From Leptolyngbya sp. FACHB-261 (GTDB lineage Bacteria > Cyanobacteriota > Cyanobacteriia > FACHB-261), in NCBI RefSeq assembly GCF_014696065.1, contig NZ_JACJPL010000015.1, forward strand, positions 434,001-498,000: 64,000 nt of DNA. The letters run 5' to 3'. This document shows, one piece after another, positions 7,827-15,444 of the stretch; position 1 is the stretch's first letter, and the number at the start of each line of letters is the position of its first letter. The notes beneath the pieces are model-generated. The model did no database searches. It worked only from the letters and a program-made list of their open reading frames with translations, and was not told the DNA's origin. The position numbers and the translations under genes are program-made.

Positions 7827-10800
7827 TCATTGGCATTCCCGGCTCAGAACTAACTGCCCATTCCCCAATCGATACAGACCCTGTGGCTCGACAACGGGGT
7901 CACCCATCTGCCAGGGGCGATGACTGCTGGTTGGGCTGTTGCTGGTAGAGGGTACGGTATAGGTTTCAAAGGTAGAGCTTGATAAGTCGTTCGGCAGTGC
8001 GGGTAGACCTCCTGCTCCTGTGATGGTGAATCTGCCACTTTGCTGATTGCTACGAGCGATACAGCTATTCGCTAGCAGAGTATTAGTGTCAATTAGATTA
8101 GCGGGTAGCTGCGTCAAGCTGTTCTGTAGAAAGGTGGTATCAGGGAGAGTAATAATTCCAGAGCTAACCCGACCAGTGGCGTTGACATCAACGCGACCAT
8201 TGCCATTCAGGGTATCGGGGGCAGTTCCTGAAGAAGCAGGCTGATAGCGGAAACCGAAGAAGACTGGAGTATCAAGGGTAATATTGCCGCCTCGACCATC
8301 ACGGGCGAAGGCAAGGATATCGCTGTCATTAAAGGCCAAGATAGTGTCAGCGTTTAAAGTAATGTTGCCACCACCACCTGCACCACTAGAGACAAAGGTA
8401 GTGATATCACTGTCACCATCAAGGCGAATATTGCCAGCGCTGATGCTAACAGCACCTCCTGAAGATTTGGCAGCAGTTGTTGAGATTACGCTGTTATTAG
8501 CGTACAAAGTATCTCGGATGTTGATGAAAACATTACCTGCGTTACCAGGAGTTGTCACTGCGCTGCCTTGATCAGTTCCGCTGCGGCTACTGATGCCTGC
8601 ATTATTAAGTAAAGACAGGGAATTAGCCTGTATTCGGATATTTCCACCGCTTCCCAAGCCCTGCGTATTTGCCGACACTTCTGCTCCGTCTCGGACAATT
8701 AACCGACCAGTATTAATGGTCAAATTGCCAGCATCTTTGAGACTAGTTGCCTCGGTGGACAGGCTGCTAGCACGAGTAAACTGCGCAAGCCCTAGTAGGT
8801 TGCTTGAGGAAACACCGCTTCCACTCACCTCTACAGAATCAGAGGCGGTAATGTCTAAATCTCCACCTCGCCCTGTACCGATGGAGGAAGTAGATACCGT
8901 TGCTCCGTCACGAATGATTAACCGCCCAGTCCGAATTGCTAAGCTACCCGCATCTCCGGTGGACAGTAGGGAAAGACTTACCAAACCGCTGTTTACCCCG
9001 ATCACCTCTACGGAATCAGCGGCAGTAACATCTAGGATTCCTCCTCGGCCTCTCGTGAGAGTTTGAAGCGAAGGGTTGTAACCTGAAGTGCTTGTAGTTA
9101 CTGCCGCTCCACCTTGAATCGTGAGTCGTCCTGTTCGAATCGTTAGGTTTCCTGCATCTCCAGTACTTGTTGTTCTTGTTGTCAAGCTGCTGATATTTCC
9201 ATCCGAGTCTTGACCCAATACCCTGATAACTTCTGAGGCGACTACAGTCAAATCACCGGCTCGCCCTGCTAGGCCAAAGGTTTCGGTTGATACTCTACCG
9301 CCATTACGAATGGTTAGCCGCTCGGTATTGAGCCTAAGATTTCCTCCAAGCGCTGGCTCTAGACCAGAGACAGTATCCAGCAGACGCCCTGTCTCTGCCA
9401 GCAGACTACTGGAAAAATAACCCTGCTCGCCATTGTTTGAGCTGCCAACTACTTCTATTTCAGAAGCCCTAATCGTTAAATCTCCACCTCGGCCTCGACC
9501 TAAAATTGCAGCCGTAGAGGTTGATACTGTTCCCCCATCTCGAACCCTCAGTTGGTCTGTTGTAAGGGTGAGGTTTCCAGCATCTGCAGCACCGTAAGTT
9601 GCGGTGAATAAGCCACTAGGGCTGCCTCCTCCATCCGTACCAATGATCTCTATGGCATCAGAGGCATTCACAGTCAAAGTTCCGCCTCGCCCCTCGCTGA
9701 ACGTACCAGCTTGCACCTGCGCTCCACCGGCAATCCACACGCGCTCAGCTTCGATTAATAAGTTTCCTGCAGGCCCTGTGACTCTGAGGCTTCCGTCATT
9801 ATCACCAGCTTGAGCCGATATCGTTGCTCTATCTTGAACAATCAAGTTTCTGGTTTGAACTAGCAGATTTCCACCCGCTCCCGTACCGTCAGTATTCACA
9901 TATAAACCACTGGGAGCAGAGCCTGAAGCTTCTGATGAGGTTCCATTAACTTCTACAGACTCGGAGGTGCGAATTGTTAGATTTCCTCCATCTCCTGAAC
10001 CAAGAGTTGAAGCTGATACATAGGCACCATCACGCACGATTAGGTTTCGGCTTGTGATCGTTAGATTTCCTGCATCTTCAGTTCCTCTCGTATCCACTGA
10101 TAAGACGCTAGGAAACTGTTCGGTTCCTCCCAACACTTCCACATTGTTGGAAGCATTGATCGTCAAAGTTCCACCTCGACCAGTGCTACTAGGAGCAGTA
10201 CCTACTTCTATTTGTGCCCCATCTCGAACAATTAAATCTCCAGTTGTGATTGCTAAGTTTCCTGAATCCCCAGGCCCTGCCGTTTGTACAAATAAGCCCC
10301 CAGGAAAGCCGTTCGATCCCACTCCTGAAAGCTCTACAAAATCTGAAGCAGTCACAGTTAAAGTTCCACCACGGCCCTCACCATTAGTATTGATTCCTAC
10401 TCCTGAACCGCCTTGAACAATTAACTGATTGGCCCGAATAGAAACTTCTCCTCCCTCTAACGAACCTAAGGTATTGGATACAACACTTGAACCGCCTTCA
10501 AGTGTCACTTTCCTTCCCTGGATCTGAACACTGCCTCCGCCTTCACCGCTCACTATCACTGAAGCTTGGTTTGTCAGTGAGACATCCGATCGGGTTGCAG
10601 CATTGGGAAATCTTAGGCTGAGATTGTTGTCAGCAGTGTCCAGCCCTACCTCGCCTGGTTCTGCTATTCCTGCCAGCTCAATTCGACCTCCAGCAGCTCC
10701 TAAAAAGCTGCCATCTAAAGTCACATCGCCCCCCAGTAGCAACAAACTTTGGCTGGGATAGACCGAGAAGCCTTCTCCAGTTGAACTGACTGTTATTGGA

Positions 10801-11366
10801 CGGGGTGGTTTTAGTGAAGAGATGAAGCCGCTTGGATCGCCGACGATAGACAGTAAGCTGCTAGGACCGCCTGGATTGCTTGCACTGAACTGGCTACCAT
10901 CCGGCCAGATTAGAGAATCTAAGGTCGTAGCGACAAATGAACCTCGGTTTAAATAACCTACGTCCAGTTGAGCATTAGGACCAAAGATGATGCCGCTTGG
11001 ATTGATTAGAAACAGATTGACACTGGCGCTTTCAGTGAAAATCAAGCCATTGATATATGAAGCAGAACCACCCGTCACACGAGACAGAATGTTTCTGATA
11101 TTCGCTGCACTTTGAAAATCAACTCGCTCACCTATATTGAGTCCAAACTTGCCAAAGCTGTGAAAAAGATTGCTGCCAACTGTTTGGCCATCAGCTTGTC
11201 GAATCAGGTACCTAGGACCATTAAGAGTTCGAGCAGGTCCAAGCGTGCCATCTAGGGTAATATTCTGGGCTGAAGCACTTTTACAGCCTCCAAACCATCC
11301 CGTTAAAGCCAAAGAGCCTGCTAAACCTAAAGGCAAAACGTGAGTGAGCCAGTTATGAGCAATCAC
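7827..11366 (-). CDS. Two-partner secretion domain exoprotein, copy 2
   Basis: A 1179-residue paralogue of the protein at 504-3977. Residues 1-34 are a signal peptide ending SASAQ; the TPS domain follows with NLFLINPSGIIFG. The central part is a beta-helix of longer, more diverged units (DAGNLTI-TG-LIVRDGA, GRGGDLTI-ASDSVEV). The last about 200 residues are nearly the same as copy 1 (ITTFVSSGAGGGGNITLNAD, LLANSCIA, LSRECQ), including both cysteines. The start GTG has AGGAGGAAG upstream, as in copy 1. The repeats have diverged while both ends are kept, consistent with conserved secretion and anchoring and a changing exposed stalk. Its TpsB partner is not in the window. Confidence 0.88.
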   Translation of the reverse strand: MIAHNWLTHVLPLGLAGSLALTGWFGGCKSASAQNITLDGTLGPARTLNGPRYLIRQADGQTVGSNLFHSFGKFGLNIGERVDFQSAANIRNILSRVTGGSASYINGLIFTESASVNLFLINPSGIIFGPNAQLDVGYLNRGSFVATTLDSLIWPDGSQFSASNPGGPSSLLSIVGDPSGFISSLKPPRPITVSSTGEGFSVYPSQSLLLLGGDVTLDGSFLGAAGGRIELAGIAEPGEVGLDTADNNLSLRFPNAATRSDVSLTNQASVIVSGEGGGSVQIQGRKVTLEGGSSVVSNTLGSLEGGEVSIRANQLIVQGGSGVGINTNGEGRGGTLTVTASDFVELSGVGSNGFPGGLFVQTAGPGDSGNLAITTGDLIVRDGAQIEVGTAPSSTGRGGTLTINASNNVEVLGGTEQFPSVLSVDTRGTEDAGNLTITSRNLIVRDGAYVSASTLGSGDGGNLTIRTSESVEVNGTSSEASGSAPSGLYVNTDGTGAGGNLLVQTRNLIVQDRATISAQAGDNDGSLRVTGPAGNLLIEAERVWIAGGAQVQAGTFSEGRGGTLTVNASDAIEIIGTDGGGSPSGLFTATYGAADAGNLTLTTDQLRVRDGGTVSTSTAAILGRGRGGDLTIRASEIEVVGSSNNGEQGYFSSSLLAETGRLLDTVSGLEPALGGNLRLNTERLTIRNGGRVSTETFGLAGRAGDLTVVASEVIRVLGQDSDGNISSLTTRTTSTGDAGNLTIRTGRLTIQGGAAVTTSTSGYNPSLQTLTRGRGGILDVTAADSVEVIGVNSGLVSLSLLSTGDAGSLAIRTGRLIIRDGATVSTSSIGTGRGGDLDITASDSVEVSGSGVSSSNLLGLAQFTRASSLSTEATSLKDAGNLTINTGRLIVRDGAEVSANTQGLGSGGNIRIQANSLSLLNNAGISSRSGTDQGSAVTTPGNAGNVFINIRDTLYANNSVISTTAAKSSGGAVSISAGNIRLDGDSDITTFVSSGAGGGGNITLNADTILAFNDSDILAFARDGRGGNITLDTPVFFGFRYQPASSGTAPDTLNGNGRVDVNATGRVSSGIITLPDTTFLQNSLTQLPANLIDTNTLLANSCIARSNQQSGRFTITGAGGLPALPNDLSSSTFETYTVPSTSNSPTSSHRPWQMGDPVVEPQGLYRLGNGQLVLSRECQ

Positions 11367-11533
11367 AGGAACTTCCTCCTGAGCTAGTTAGGTGTTCTGC
11401 TAGACGAGGACCAGCAGTTGAGAGGCAACTCAGTTCAGAAAACTGGACCAATCACACTTGAGATTACCTGATGACTGGGGTTTCAGAGTCAGTAGGCACT
11501 GGCAAAGAGTCACAAGAAATATTGCAGCAGGGC

Positions 11534-11754
11534 TTGACCTGACTGGAGTAGTAGGTGTAGTGTTCTCGGTTAGTTCTCGCGGTGAGGCGCTGCTTAGGAG
11601 TTCAAAGACAACTCCTAGGCAGCTAACCCCAGAGCTGTTCAGGCCAGCCTAAGGGCTAGGGGGAGTTTAACACTGCCCTGCTCACTTGGTTTGGGCGATT
11701 CAGCCTGGCTGCCGAACCAACAGAACCGGGGGTGATTCCTTGCGAATTGCCCCC
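11534..11754 (+). promoter_or_regulatory. Three-hairpin conserved intergenic block, copy 2
   Basis: Counterpart of the block at 4145-4365. Hairpin 1 (11589-11602 with 11610-11623) keeps every stem base while 6 of the 7 loop bases differ. Hairpin 2 (11686-11694 with 11712-11720) has one A to G change that gives a U-G pair. Hairpin 3 (11728-11732 with 11750-11754) differs only in the loop. The promoter-like TTGACC and TAGTGT are at 11534-11539 and 11558-11563. Confidence 0.55.
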
Positions 11755-11786
11755 TCCAAAACCCATACCTATTTCTGGAGCTTTCC

Positions 11787-12137
11787 ATGCGTCTGACCTG
11801 CTTACTTCAGCCGCAGTTGTGCATTTCTTTGGCCCAAATTTCCCGCTTTCTCGGCATTGCTCAAGACCTGATTTGTCGCATCGAACATTGGCCTCACCAG
11901 TTGTTTGTGCATCGCAAAGACCGAGGCGGACAGTTCATTAGCTATCGCGTTTTTGCGGAGTGGGTGGAAGCCTGTGCTCAATCGATTCGCGCTTGTGCTG
12001 ACCTGCGGGTGCTCGATTGGCTAGGCGAGGTGATCCGGGCTGAGTGCCAGCGCTTCACTTATCCTGACTCGGTGGTTGAGCAGTGGCGGCAACAGTGGCG
12101 GCAGCGTCACTATCACCTGCGCACCCAAGGCCATTGA
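11787..12137 (+). CDS. Conserved 116-residue protein, possible excisionase-like HTH, copy 2
   Basis: Paralogue of the protein at 4398-4748, differing at only a handful of residues (T/A before QISRFLG, T/I in CR-EHWP, S/G near the end). GGAG precedes the ATG by 7 bases. The candidate helix-turn-helix, basic patch and Trp/Arg/Gln-rich tail are all conserved. Its position divergent from the second TPS gene and behind the second three-hairpin block repeats the first cassette exactly, so whatever it does is likely tied to the TPS gene or to that block. Confidence 0.65.
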   Translation: MRLTCLLQPQLCISLAQISRFLGIAQDLICRIEHWPHQLFVHRKDRGGQFISYRVFAEWVEACAQSIRACADLRVLDWLGEVIRAECQRFTYPDSVVEQWRQQWRQRHYHLRTQGH

Positions 12138-12175
12138 CCTGCTAGCGTTGCGCTCCGGCCTTGGGCTTGAGAGAA

Positions 12176-12380
12176 CCAGGTTCTTGATCTTTAAACCCAA
12201 GCTTCTGATCTTCAACTCCAAGCTTCTGCTTTAGCTCCCCAAAGTTGTTATTTAGCTCCCCAGGATTCTGATCCAAGGCACCAAGCTTCTGGCTCAGCTC
12301 CCCAGAGTTGTTATTTAGCTCCCCAGGATTTTGATCCAAGGCACCAAGCTTTTGACTTAGGACACCAACCTTCAACATTC
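12176..12380. repeat. 21-bp minisatellite, copy 2, with 63-bp higher-order unit
   Basis: Tandem 21-bp units with TTAGCTCCCCA cores. Two successive 63-bp blocks (three units each) beginning at GTTGTTATTTAGCTCCCCAG are nearly identical, showing block duplication. The arrangement differs from copy 1 while the flanks are conserved, so the array has expanded independently. The minus strand is open for 78 codons (G-L-Q heptads) but copy 1 is not. Confidence 0.75.
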
Positions 12381-12385
12381 AACCC

Positions 12386-12583
12386 ATGCTCAACCTCAAC
12401 GATCTCAACCCCGACAAACCTGCTCTGCACTTTGTGTTGATTGGTCCACGACAAGCCGTGCAAGACAACCGCCTAATTTTGCGACAACTGGGCTATGCCG
12501 ACCTGCACGAGTGGAGCCCGTCGCAAGCCATTGCCAGTCATCCCGGCTGGGTGATCAGTGTTCTGATTCGGGCAATTACCTGA
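12386..12583 (+). CDS. Unknown 65-residue protein, copy 2
   Basis: Paralogue of the protein at 4985-5185. The core VLIGPRQAVQDNRLILRQLG is identical, and changes elsewhere are mostly conservative (A-E/D-LHEWSP). No ribosome-binding site is evident in either copy. The function is not recognised. It ends 42 bases before the convergent modC stop, which marks the edge of the duplicated cassette. Confidence 0.55.
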   Translation: MLNLNDLNPDKPALHFVLIGPRQAVQDNRLILRQLGYADLHEWSPSQAIASHPGWVISVLIRAIT

Positions 12584-12624
12584 CCCTTGCAACCGACCTA
12601 CTCAACAGGGCAGATCGCACTAGT

Positions 12625-13719
12625 TCAATTCCGCTCGGCCACTTCTCCAGGTTCAGCCTGCATCAGAAACAAACGCATTGGCTCCAGACGCACTCGCCAG
12701 GGCAACGGTTGATTCTTGATCAAGGCCCACTTGTCCTTAAACACTTCCGCTTGCAAGTGATAGTCCTCAGCATGATGAGGTGGCGTGTTCAGCTTCAGAT
12801 ACAGCGTAAAGCGATGGGGCGTTTCGCTCGCTTGAATCAGCCAGCAAGGGAAGGTGTTGTCTTGGTCTGGGCTATCGGTGAAAGTCAAATGATGAGCGCG
12901 AATGCCGATATAACTGAGGCCATCAGGCAGAGGTTCAACCACCCGCAAACTACAGTCCCAATCCAAAGCCTCAATCCATTGCGGCGACAGTGACCGAGCA
13001 CGTGAGAAGTTTTTGCAGCCAGTCAGTTGAGCCACCGTATAAGTGGCTGGCCGCTCAAAAATGGCTTGCTTAGGACCATCAGCGATCACTTTTCCCTGCG
13101 AGAGAATTAGCAAATTCTGACAAACTCGATAGGCTTCTTCTAAGGTATGGGTCACAAACAAAGTCACGCCGCGATAGCTGTTCAGAGTTACGCTGAGCTG
13201 CTTCTCAACCTGGCTGCGCAAATGAGTATCCAGCGCCGAAAAGGGCTCATCCAGTAACAAAGCCTCCGGTTCAATTGCCAAAGCCCGAGCCAGGGCTACC
13301 CGCTGTTGCTGACCACCAGAAAGTTGATGTGGATAGCGCGTTTCTAGCCCCTGCAATTGCACCAAAGCCAATTGTTCAGCGATGCGTCGCTCCTGCTCTG
13401 CCTTGGGTAACTTCTGTAAGCCAAAGCCCACATTCTGGGCAACGGTCAGGTGAGGAAAGAGTGCGTAGTTCTGAAACAGAAAACCAATATTGCGGTCTCG
13501 GCTAGGTAAATTGATGCGCTTTTGCGAGTCGAACAAAACGCGACCATTGAGGACGATTCTGCCCCGTGTTGGTGTTTCAATACCTGCAATGCAGCGGAGA
13601 ACCATGCTTTTGCCCGCACCAGAAGCACCCAGCAATCCCAGCGGCTTGTCACCAGTGCGAAAGGAAACTTCTAATGTAAAACCGGGCAGTTTCTTTTGAA
13701 TATCAACGAGAAGTTCCAC
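12625..13719 (-). CDS. modC: Molybdate ABC transporter ATP-binding protein
   Basis: Energises molybdate import with ModB and ModA at the inner membrane. In its 364 residues the Walker A GASGAGKS is near 31-38, LSGGQQQRVALARALA is the ABC signature, LLLDEPFSALD is Walker B, and the switch His is in VTHTLEEA. The roughly 130 residues after the ATPase resemble a C-terminal regulatory domain but are not a clear TOBE copy. The start is GTG, one base after the modB stop, with GGAGAGG inside the end of modB, so translation is coupled. It is separate from modB, not a fused modBC as in some cyanobacteria. Confidence 0.87.
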   Translation of the reverse strand: MELLVDIQKKLPGFTLEVSFRTGDKPLGLLGASGAGKSMVLRCIAGIETPTRGRIVLNGRVLFDSQKRINLPSRDRNIGFLFQNYALFPHLTVAQNVGFGLQKLPKAEQERRIAEQLALVQLQGLETRYPHQLSGGQQQRVALARALAIEPEALLLDEPFSALDTHLRSQVEKQLSVTLNSYRGVTLFVTHTLEEAYRVCQNLLILSQGKVIADGPKQAIFERPATYTVAQLTGCKNFSRARSLSPQWIEALDWDCSLRVVEPLPDGLSYIGIRAHHLTFTDSPDQDNTFPCWLIQASETPHRFTLYLKLNTPPHHAEDYHLQAEVFKDKWALIKNQPLPWRVRLEPMRLFLMQAEPGEVAERN

Positions 13720-13720
13720 G

Positions 13721-14407
13721 CTAGCCTCTCCGTGCTTGAGTCATCAAAAAGCGACGAGGCTGAGACCAGTAATTCAAGGCAATAATCACCCCCGATGACA
13801 GCACCAAAATGAGCAGCACCCAAAACATGGCCTGTTGCAAATCGCCTCCTTCTGAGGCAAAGAAAATGGCTAGAGGCATGGTTTGAGTTTGGCCAGGAAT
13901 GTTGCCCGCCAGCATCAACGTGGCTCCGAATTCACCCAGAGCACGGGCAAAGGCCAGGATAGTACCCGCCAAAATTCCTGGCCAAGCTGAGGGCAATGCC
14001 ACCCGCCAGAAAGTCATCCATTCAGAAGCCCCTAAAGTACGCGCCACTGCCAACAAATTAGGATCGATTTGCTCAAACGCACCCAGTGCCGTGCGGTACA
14101 TTAAAGGAAAAGCAACCACCGTAGCCGCAATGACGGTCGCAGGCCAGGAAAAAATAATCGTTACGCCCACCAGCTCCAGCAACTTGCCGAGGGGACCATT
14201 TCTACCAAACAAGAGCAACAAAATAAAACCCACCACAGTCGGCGGCAACACCAGGGGCGACGTGAGCAGGCCATCAATCAGCCCCCTAGCCTTACCCCGA
14301 TAGCTGGTCATCCAATAGGCTGCGGCCAATCCCAGAAAGAAAGTAATCAGAGTTGCCGTCAGAGTTGTCTTTAGCGAGAGCCACAGGGGCGATAGATCCA
14401 ATGCCAT
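13721..14407 (-). CDS. modB: Molybdate ABC transporter permease
   Basis: A 228-residue integral membrane protein with five or six hydrophobic segments. The EAA-type loop that docks on ModC is seen in ARTLGASEWMTFWRVALP, and GEFGATLMLAGNIPGQTQT is the typical ModB stretch. It lies between modA (51-base gap) and modC (1-base gap), all on the minus strand in the order modA-modB-modC. The length and motifs fit ModB; sulfate CysT/W proteins are longer and their genes travel with a different binding protein. Confidence 0.88.
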   Translation of the reverse strand: MALDLSPLWLSLKTTLTATLITFFLGLAAAYWMTSYRGKARGLIDGLLTSPLVLPPTVVGFILLLLFGRNGPLGKLLELVGVTIIFSWPATVIAATVVAFPLMYRTALGAFEQIDPNLLAVARTLGASEWMTFWRVALPSAWPGILAGTILAFARALGEFGATLMLAGNIPGQTQTMPLAIFFASEGGDLQQAMFWVLLILVLSSGVIIALNYWSQPRRFLMTQARRG

Positions 14408-14458
14408 TTTCGATCTAGCAATCTGATAGGACCAAAATCAGCTTCAGCCGTTGATGCT

Positions 14459-15265
14459 TCAGCTCGCTGTGGTGAAGCCGTATCGCTCAAACGTAGTTCT
14501 AGCGCGTGGACTAAATAGGAATTGCACAAAGTCTCTGGCCGCTTCCGGACTGCGGCTACTTTTAATCACAGCAACGGGATAAACGGCGGGCGAATGGGAA
14601 TTGGCCGGGGCGAAGGCAGCAATTCTGATTCGGTTTGATTGTCTGGCATCAGTCAGGTAGACAATACCAGCATCAACATTGCCAGTTTCCACATAGCTCA
14701 AAACCTGGCGCACATTCTGGGCCAACACCAATTTGGGTTGAACTTGTTGGGCAATTCCCAGCGAATTGAGAACTTCCTGCGCATATTGTCCTGCCGGTAC
14801 ACTTCTCGGCTCACCGATTGCAATACGCCGGACTCCAGCACTGGCCAAATCTCTAAAATTAGTAATGCCCGAAGCATTTTTAGGCGTCACCAGAACCACG
14901 CGATTGCTCAGTAGATTGCGTTGGGTTCCGGGCAGTAAAAAATCTTTAGCTCGTAGAGCTTCCATCTGCCGGGAGCCTGCGGAGACAAATATATCAACAG
15001 GCGCACCTTGTTCAATTTGCTGTTGCAAAGCACCAGATGCACCAAAGTTATAAGTCAGCGTGACATTCGAACGGTTCTGTCGATACAGACGTTGAACATC
15101 TTGCAATGCGTTAGTTAGGCTGATAGCGGCTGAGACTGTCAGATTGACTGGTCGCGCTGGTTGAGAGCGAACGAGAGACCCACCCAACAACTGCCCACAA
15201 ACCACCACTAAGAGCGCAGTCAGGGCAAAACCGCTCAACCAACGAGATACAAATCTTCTACTCAT
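14459..15265 (-). CDS. modA: Molybdate-binding periplasmic protein
   Basis: A 268-residue binding protein that captures molybdate or tungstate in the periplasm. An N-terminal signal anchor (LSGFALTALLVVVCGQLLGG) is followed by VSAAISLTNAL and FGASGALQQQIEQGAPVDIFVSA, the ligand-contacting motifs of ModA, and later GNVDAGIVYLTDA. It heads modABC. No clear Shine-Dalgarno is seen near the ATG; instead the 15-bp palindrome ACAATG-CCG-CATTGT (15267-15281) fills that position, which could influence translation or bind a regulator. Confidence 0.88.
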   Translation of the reverse strand: MSRRFVSRWLSGFALTALLVVVCGQLLGGSLVRSQPARPVNLTVSAAISLTNALQDVQRLYRQNRSNVTLTYNFGASGALQQQIEQGAPVDIFVSAGSRQMEALRAKDFLLPGTQRNLLSNRVVLVTPKNASGITNFRDLASAGVRRIAIGEPRSVPAGQYAQEVLNSLGIAQQVQPKLVLAQNVRQVLSYVETGNVDAGIVYLTDARQSNRIRIAAFAPANSHSPAVYPVAVIKSSRSPEAARDFVQFLFSPRARTTFERYGFTTAS

Positions 15266-15266
15266 G

Positions 15267-15281
15267 ACAATGCCGCATTGT
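15267..15281. promoter_or_regulatory. Palindrome at the modA start
   Basis: ACAATG and CATTGT are separated by CCG, directly against the modA initiation codon where the ribosome-binding site would lie. It could be an operator or a small translational hairpin. It does not match a ModE site that I recognise, so the role is open. Confidence 0.25.
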
Positions 15282-15444
15282 TGTACCCTTCATATTCTCC
15301 TCCCTACGAACTTTCTTAATCATTACCGGAGCCTCTAAGCAGACAAAACTCCTAGTCGAAATTTGTTGACTGTCTTCCGAAAAAACCACCAGCTTTTCCG
15401 CTAGTCTTTCTACAATCAGCACCTTGAAGCGTTGAGGCAGCAGC

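Noticed and set aside
12142-12378. Minus-strand ORF of 78 codons reading heptads through the second minisatellite
   Set aside because: The corresponding strand in the first copy is broken by TGA and lacks a start; openness follows from the 21-base period and lack of stop codons in the unit.
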